Below the pieces are notes generated by a model that saw only the letters and a program-made list of their open reading frames with translations, ran no database searches and had not been told where the DNA came from. The position numbers and the translations under genes are program-made. DNA of 64,000 nucleotides. Source: Trichoplax adhaerens (taxonomy: Eukaryota > Placozoa > Uniplacotomia > Trichoplacea > Trichoplacidae). Positions 59,263-64,000 of the stretch are shown one piece after another. Within the stretch, counting starts at the first letter, position 1. Each line of letters begins with the position of its first letter. The DNA lies in contig NW_002060943.1 of assembly GCF_000150275.1 (NCBI RefSeq), forward strand, positions 3,802,008-3,866,007. Reading direction: 5' to 3'.

Positions 59263-62200
59263 AAGTATGGCATATTTCTACATTAATTAAATCACCGACA
59301 TAGCAGATCCTTTACAGAATATGACAATTCATATTATACCGATAGAAACTGCTCTATGATGGATGTATTATCATTAGTTAATACAACGACGGTTACATTT
59401 ACAGTACTCAAATTTAGCAATTTATTCCACTTCAATTATCTAGTGCTGATTAATATCACACTTTCGGATTATATAGTAATTAACGATGGTTATGATATAT
59501 TGCAGAATATCAAATCGATTGAGACACACATATGATGAATATCGAACACAGATACCAATGTGTATATATATCACACTGAATATATTGTGTATTTATTATG
59601 ATTAAATTTATATAAAATATAGGAAAGAGTAGTAAAAGTATCCAGTAGTTTTATCGATTAAAACCAATCTGTATCATTAGCATTAATCTTCGATAAAGAA
59701 TTTGGAGAACAAAGTCTGCATTTAGTACTGGTGAATTATGATCATATTTTGGAATAAACTTTAATATCATAGAACTTCAGTAATAGTGACAATATGCTTT
59801 AGACTATACATTTGATAAAAATGACACTGGTAATCTTTGCCAATGTTAAAGCCATTACGAAGTAAAAGATGTTATAGCAAAGCTAATACCAAATAATTAC
59901 AGAAAATGACATAGAAACATAATTGACTAACTCAATATCTTTCGATTATAATCGGAATCGATCAATACTACTATCTCTACCAAGCATAATTTTGAAATTA
60001 AAATGCTTTTATCTAATACAGGATAGAAAAGGATAATATTTACATGAATACTCCCTTTCACTGACTAGAAAAAGAATAAAAAAACTTGTCTTTATATCTA
60101 AATAACTTTCTATGCCAGTAGACATAATCACTTGTCTTATGTAGTGTAATAAATTCACTGTGCACTTAAAGGCTATAATAATTCACTTAATATCACAACA
60201 GCATTTAACCTCCATCCTTGCGTAATGATGACATAGAGTTAAATTAATATAAGAATTCGGGCTTAAAAATTAAGTTTACTTTACAGCCAAACCAATTTAA
60301 ATAGCTTTGAAATTGCCATTATTGCTAATTATATGTACAAGCAAGCAATACGATTTAAAATACTGATGCACTCTTCAGATCTTATAATCTTCACTGATAT
60401 GCAAGTTATTTTATCAATGACCAATGCAATGGTTTTATGATGAGTAAACTTTTATTTATAACCGACTTTGTGTCCCAAAATCTATCATAAGCAAACTCAT
60501 GGACAGTATGGCACTGATAATATTAACGTAGTGGGCATCTAATATTAGAGTATACAAGATAGGGATCAACAAGAACCAACTAAGTTGCATAATTTGTGAC
60601 TGTAACACCTATTAAATTCAGAAAATCATTGGAGATAATACTAAAATTCTAAGCAAAACTCTACAAGTGAATATCCTCTCATCTGTCTAAATGTATCATT
60701 AAGCTAAAATTCTAGCTCCTAAAGACAATTCAAACTTTAGCTCTATAGGATAAAAGGCAAGAAAGTATCTATTAATCTGATTATTGGCTTCTAGATCTAA
60801 ATAAAATGATATTTATTTATGCCTTATTATATATCAGTTATTAATAGATATTACCAGCCCCAATAGAAGCAGTTTACTAACAGATTGCACTACTCAAAAC
60901 TGCAGTATCAGCTTTAACTGAACAATAATTCCACCTCTTCCTTTCATGTACTTCCTTGCCACAATCAAATTTATTATTTTCGCAATAGAAATTATTTCCT
61001 TTCAAGTAAATGCCAGATAAAAGAAAATCTTTATTATAGATTTTTTGTTGCAACTATGCCTAACTTACATTGCTGTTAATCTGGTGATTTCCAAACCTTT
61101 AAGTATATAGCAGTTGAATTTCGCTGTCATATAGTACGACCCTGAGTGTTCCATTTGAAACCATGTAATTTTTAAAAATTTATCAATTAAAAGGGACACA
61201 CCTTGCACACATAATGATAGGATAAATAGAATACGTCAATTAGTATTTATAACGCTGAATAAATATTATTTTTAATCATATATTTTACAGTCTATAGGCT
61301 ATCCTATCTATCCCTCCTGAAAGTTTTCTGTCTGCTTGTCTATCGGTAATACATACCATCTTCACGAGAAAAATATAATAACTGTTATTTATAGACTCAC
61401 AACATTAACCTTGAGAAGTCTTTAAAAGGCCGAAGTTGTTCTTAATATTAGAACTAAGAGTCATTGTAATACGTATAGTTAAGTTTACGTAAAGGCTTCC
61501 CCAAAAATAGAAAGTTAAACGCTAAAGTTGTCACACCTATTTTTAGCGCGTCTGATATATTAATTGCTAGAGATAGATTAATCAAAGATGCAGTTTTATG
61601 TAATAAAGTACCGTACGTAAGAACCATATTAATCATTCGCTGGTATAGGGTAAAAAGATGTTTCATACGTTCCAAACTAGTGAACTACAAATTTGTAACT
61701 GCTTCGAACACTTCTAAAATATAGAACTTGGTATATCACTATTACGGAACTACGTTTCCGATATTAAGGTTATGTTACAGAAGTTATTTCATACTGATCA
61801 TGTAGCGTAGTATTTACAGTTTTAATAAGATACTTGTTCAGGCAGGAATTCTTGCCAAGCTCATACTAAGAGCTATATTTTTTAACTCGTTATAATTTCT
61901 TACCGTATTTAAGTTAAAAATACGGTTGGACTAGGTTATAATCTGTCATATTTGTAATGCTTTACCTGCGTTGACCTCTTTTGATTGGATGTATGCTGTT
62001 GACTTGCTTTATGCTATCTTATTTTAAGTCTAAGTATAATAGCTAGTTATTGTTGGTTATTATTTTATTGCTTTTTCTTTTTGTTATAGATTGCTAGTGA
62101 AAACTACTAAAATAAAGTCGTAACCTAGAGTATGTTGTACTTTTTGCGACTATTCTTTTGAGGCTATCTAGAAGGGTAGTTCTAGATATTTTAAGCTACG

Positions 62201-62299
62201 TAGATAGTTGTGACAAGGACTCTCTCATAATAGAAAAACTTCTTATCCAAAGTCATTACTATAAAATACTATCAAAATAGCTGAAAAATATGCGTAAGG
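59263..62299. other. intergenic, possible receptor relic
   Basis: On the minus strand, 61675-61454 is an ATG frame (73 codons) with LTYGTLLHK followed by SLINLSLAINISD and ending near LGKPL, similar in spacing to the TM1-TM2 segment of receptor 4 (IYATPSLHK...). The bases ATTACATAAA are shared. No TM3 follows. Nothing else was recognised. Confidence 0.25.
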
Positions 62300-62660
62300 T
62301 TTGTAAAGAATATAGAGATACACGCTATAAGTTATATCCCTGCTGTTCAAAGAATTCATGCTAAAATGGAATAATTTAAGTGATAGCTTTATCAAATTTT
62401 ATCATACTTTATATTTAAACTATATGGAATATAGAGGAAAGAATATAGAAATTATTATAGAGATAAAAGTTGTATCTCTACCGTTTAGCAAGTTCATACC
62501 GTATGTAAACTAGAATAGAATAACTGAAGTGATAATGCTGTCAAATTATGATCATAGTTTACATCTAAAGTATGCTTTGATACAAAACTTGATAATCAAA
62601 ATACATTAGAAACCATCTAATCCTACACCTTATGGATCACTATCGATTGGGTACTAGGTT
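62300..62660 (+). repeat. diverged tandem duplication, about 170-bp unit
   Basis: GAATAA(T/C)T(T/G)AAGTGATA(G/A)(C/T)...TCAAATT(T/A)T(A/G)ATCAT recurs at an interval of about 170 bp. Similarity is weak and the borders are approximate. It adjoins the clearer array that follows. Confidence 0.45.
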
Positions 62661-62720
62661 AATACAGAGTATGAGTAAAGCGATAATTGGCTATCGCAAT
62701 TATTCAAGAGTTTTCATTAC

Positions 62721-63105
62721 GCTTATAAATTATAGAGACGCTTCAACAAAGAAGATTTAGTAATTCTCAACTTTTCGGTTAAGTAAAAGCTAAATTCTCT
62801 ATGTACATCAATATAACAGCTCTGTTTTCAGCTGCAGAGTCAGTTATACTCCTTTTCGATTATACTTTTCAATACTGCAGTAGAATAGAGACTCTAAATG
62901 CTAGGCAATCACGTCACCGTATGCTTATATATTATGGAGACACTTCAATGGAGAGGATTTAGTAATTCTCAGCTTTTTCGATAAGTAAAAGAAGCTGAAT
63001 TCTCTGTGTACTGTACATCGGCATAATAGCTCTATTTTCAGTTGTAGACTTAGTTATAGTCCCTTCTGATTATACTTTTTAGTAAATTATTATAGTACAT
63101 TACTG
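62721..63105 (+). repeat. tandem duplication, about 202-bp unit, two units
   Basis: GCTTATAAATTATAGAGACGCTTCAA at 62721 recurs at 62923 as GCTTATATATTATGGAGACACTTCAA. Both are followed by GATTTAGTAATTCTCA, AAGTAAAAG, AATTCTCT, AGCTCT(G/A)TTTTCAG and GATTATACTTTT. Noncoding. Confidence 0.85.
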
Positions 63106-63430
63106 TACTTTCAAAAATAACCTCCAGAGCAGCGCGGGTTTTTTTTTTTTAAATCTTTGTTTAACCAGATTCATCTTTTGCGTTACTATTATAATATTCT
63201 AAATTTAACATAAAGATAATCTCATACCTATAGTAACTACATCAGAATTATTGATAGCCACAAAAATTAATACATATCTACGCATTAATCAGTACTTTAA
63301 AACATAATTATTTATATAATCACAGGATAAGACGACAAATAATTGACTTCTAAGATCTGAAATAATTTCAATCATAGTCCTCGCAAATATCACATTGGTA
63401 GGAATATAAGCATAGCAAGGGAATTTTCAT
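63106..63430. other. intergenic, T run
   Basis: A homopolymer T run lies at about 63139-63150. No other feature was seen. Confidence 0.5.
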
Positions 63431-63625
63431 CAAGCAACCTATCCAGAATTTAGAGGATATGGTTGAGGATGTTATACTTCAGAGGATTCCATTTAGTCTT
63501 GCTAATCATAGCACTAATTTACCGTCAAGCAATCCATACAGAAATTAGAGAATATAGCTTAAGATGTCGTATTTTACAGTATTCTATTTAGCCTAGCAAA
63601 TCACAGTGCTGATCTACTATTGCTA
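63431..63625 (+). repeat. tandem duplication, about 95-bp unit, two units
   Basis: CAAGCAACCTATCCAGAATTTAGAG recurs about 94 bp on as CAAGCAATCCATACAGAAATTAGAG, followed by matching ATTC(C/T)ATTTAG and CATAGCACTAAT/CACAGTGCTGAT blocks. Confidence 0.75.
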
Positions 63626-64000
63626 TTCGACTAATTTAGGATGATATAAAGATAAAATATGTAGTAACCAATAGTCTCACCAACAATAATATTATTATAG
63701 CTATAGCACCTGATTTCTTAATGCTGTTCAATTGCTCGGCGTAGGTGTACGCATTGAAAATATTTTTCGTTACACTCTTCTTTTACCCCTTAAATATTGC
63801 ATGAAGGAGCGTCTAGTAAAGTTAGTATAATAATTTTCTGTTGTATGGTATTAAGAATAGCATACATACTCGTGTTAGTGTGAACTAAAGGTATTCCTTT
63901 CCTATTTTAACACTCCATCCACTTATAATTTCGTAAAGACTCCATTACTGAAAGTTAATGCTGACCAGTTCTACTAATTAAATTCCTTTGATCTCAGCTA
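63626..64000. other. intergenic to window end
   Basis: No feature was recognised. Confidence 0.4.

Overview
This looks like nuclear DNA of an early-branching animal, most likely a placozoan (Trichoplax/Hoilungia type). The reasons are the very high A+T content (roughly two thirds), six single-exon class A GPCR genes of one close-knit family spaced about 8-12 kb apart, no bacterial operon layout, and numerous short insertions with target-site duplications. The organism call is an inference from gene type and composition; a sponge or cnidarian is not excluded. No tRNA, rRNA, CRISPR or prokaryotic feature was seen.

Genes. The only confident protein-coding genes are seven-transmembrane receptors of the rhodopsin class: 8546-9655 (+), 16524-17522 (-), 30171-31181 (+), 42055-43119 (+, broken by one in-frame TGA), 50346-51407 (+) and 58204-59262 (+). 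All are uninterrupted by introns, and all carry a DR motif at the end of TM3, an NPxxY motif in TM7, the TM3/ECL2 cysteine pair, and a shared family signature: a G[FL]GxY...C[WR] stretch in ECL2 and an RTTxLIVGTN-like stretch at the start of TM6. They are lineage-expanded paralogues; ligands cannot be named from sequence. None has a TM7 lysine in the opsin position.

Mobile elements. The space between receptors is sprinkled with short elements that start TG and end CA. Family A (five copies, about 428-442 bp) and family B (four copies, about 630 bp, one of them a 988-bp chimera) are flanked by 5-bp target-site duplications that can be read directly. Family D (two copies, 1452 and 1360 bp) has 4-bp duplications. 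Family C (two copies, about 550 bp) has uncertain ones. A and B share a related head and a TATA-like box followed by TGAGTCA, which suggests solo long terminal repeats (or an integrase-type non-autonomous DNA element) rather than classical cut-and-paste MITEs. No internal retroelement coding region adjoins any copy.

Other repeats and relics. At least nine local tandem duplications (unit 90-320 bp, 2-5 units) lie between the genes. Several intergenic stretches hold protein-like frames with one or two stops: a death-fold/CARD-like frame (17698-18039), a B-box zinc-finger-like fragment (10574-10730) and pieces resembling decayed copies of the local receptors (3059-3179, 3642-3845, 19129-19284, 43723-43950, 48952-49146, 61454-61675). 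In DNA this A+T-rich, open frames of 50 codons arise by chance, so these rest on motif resemblance only and are graded low. The picture is a birth-and-death receptor cluster in repeat-rich intergenic DNA.
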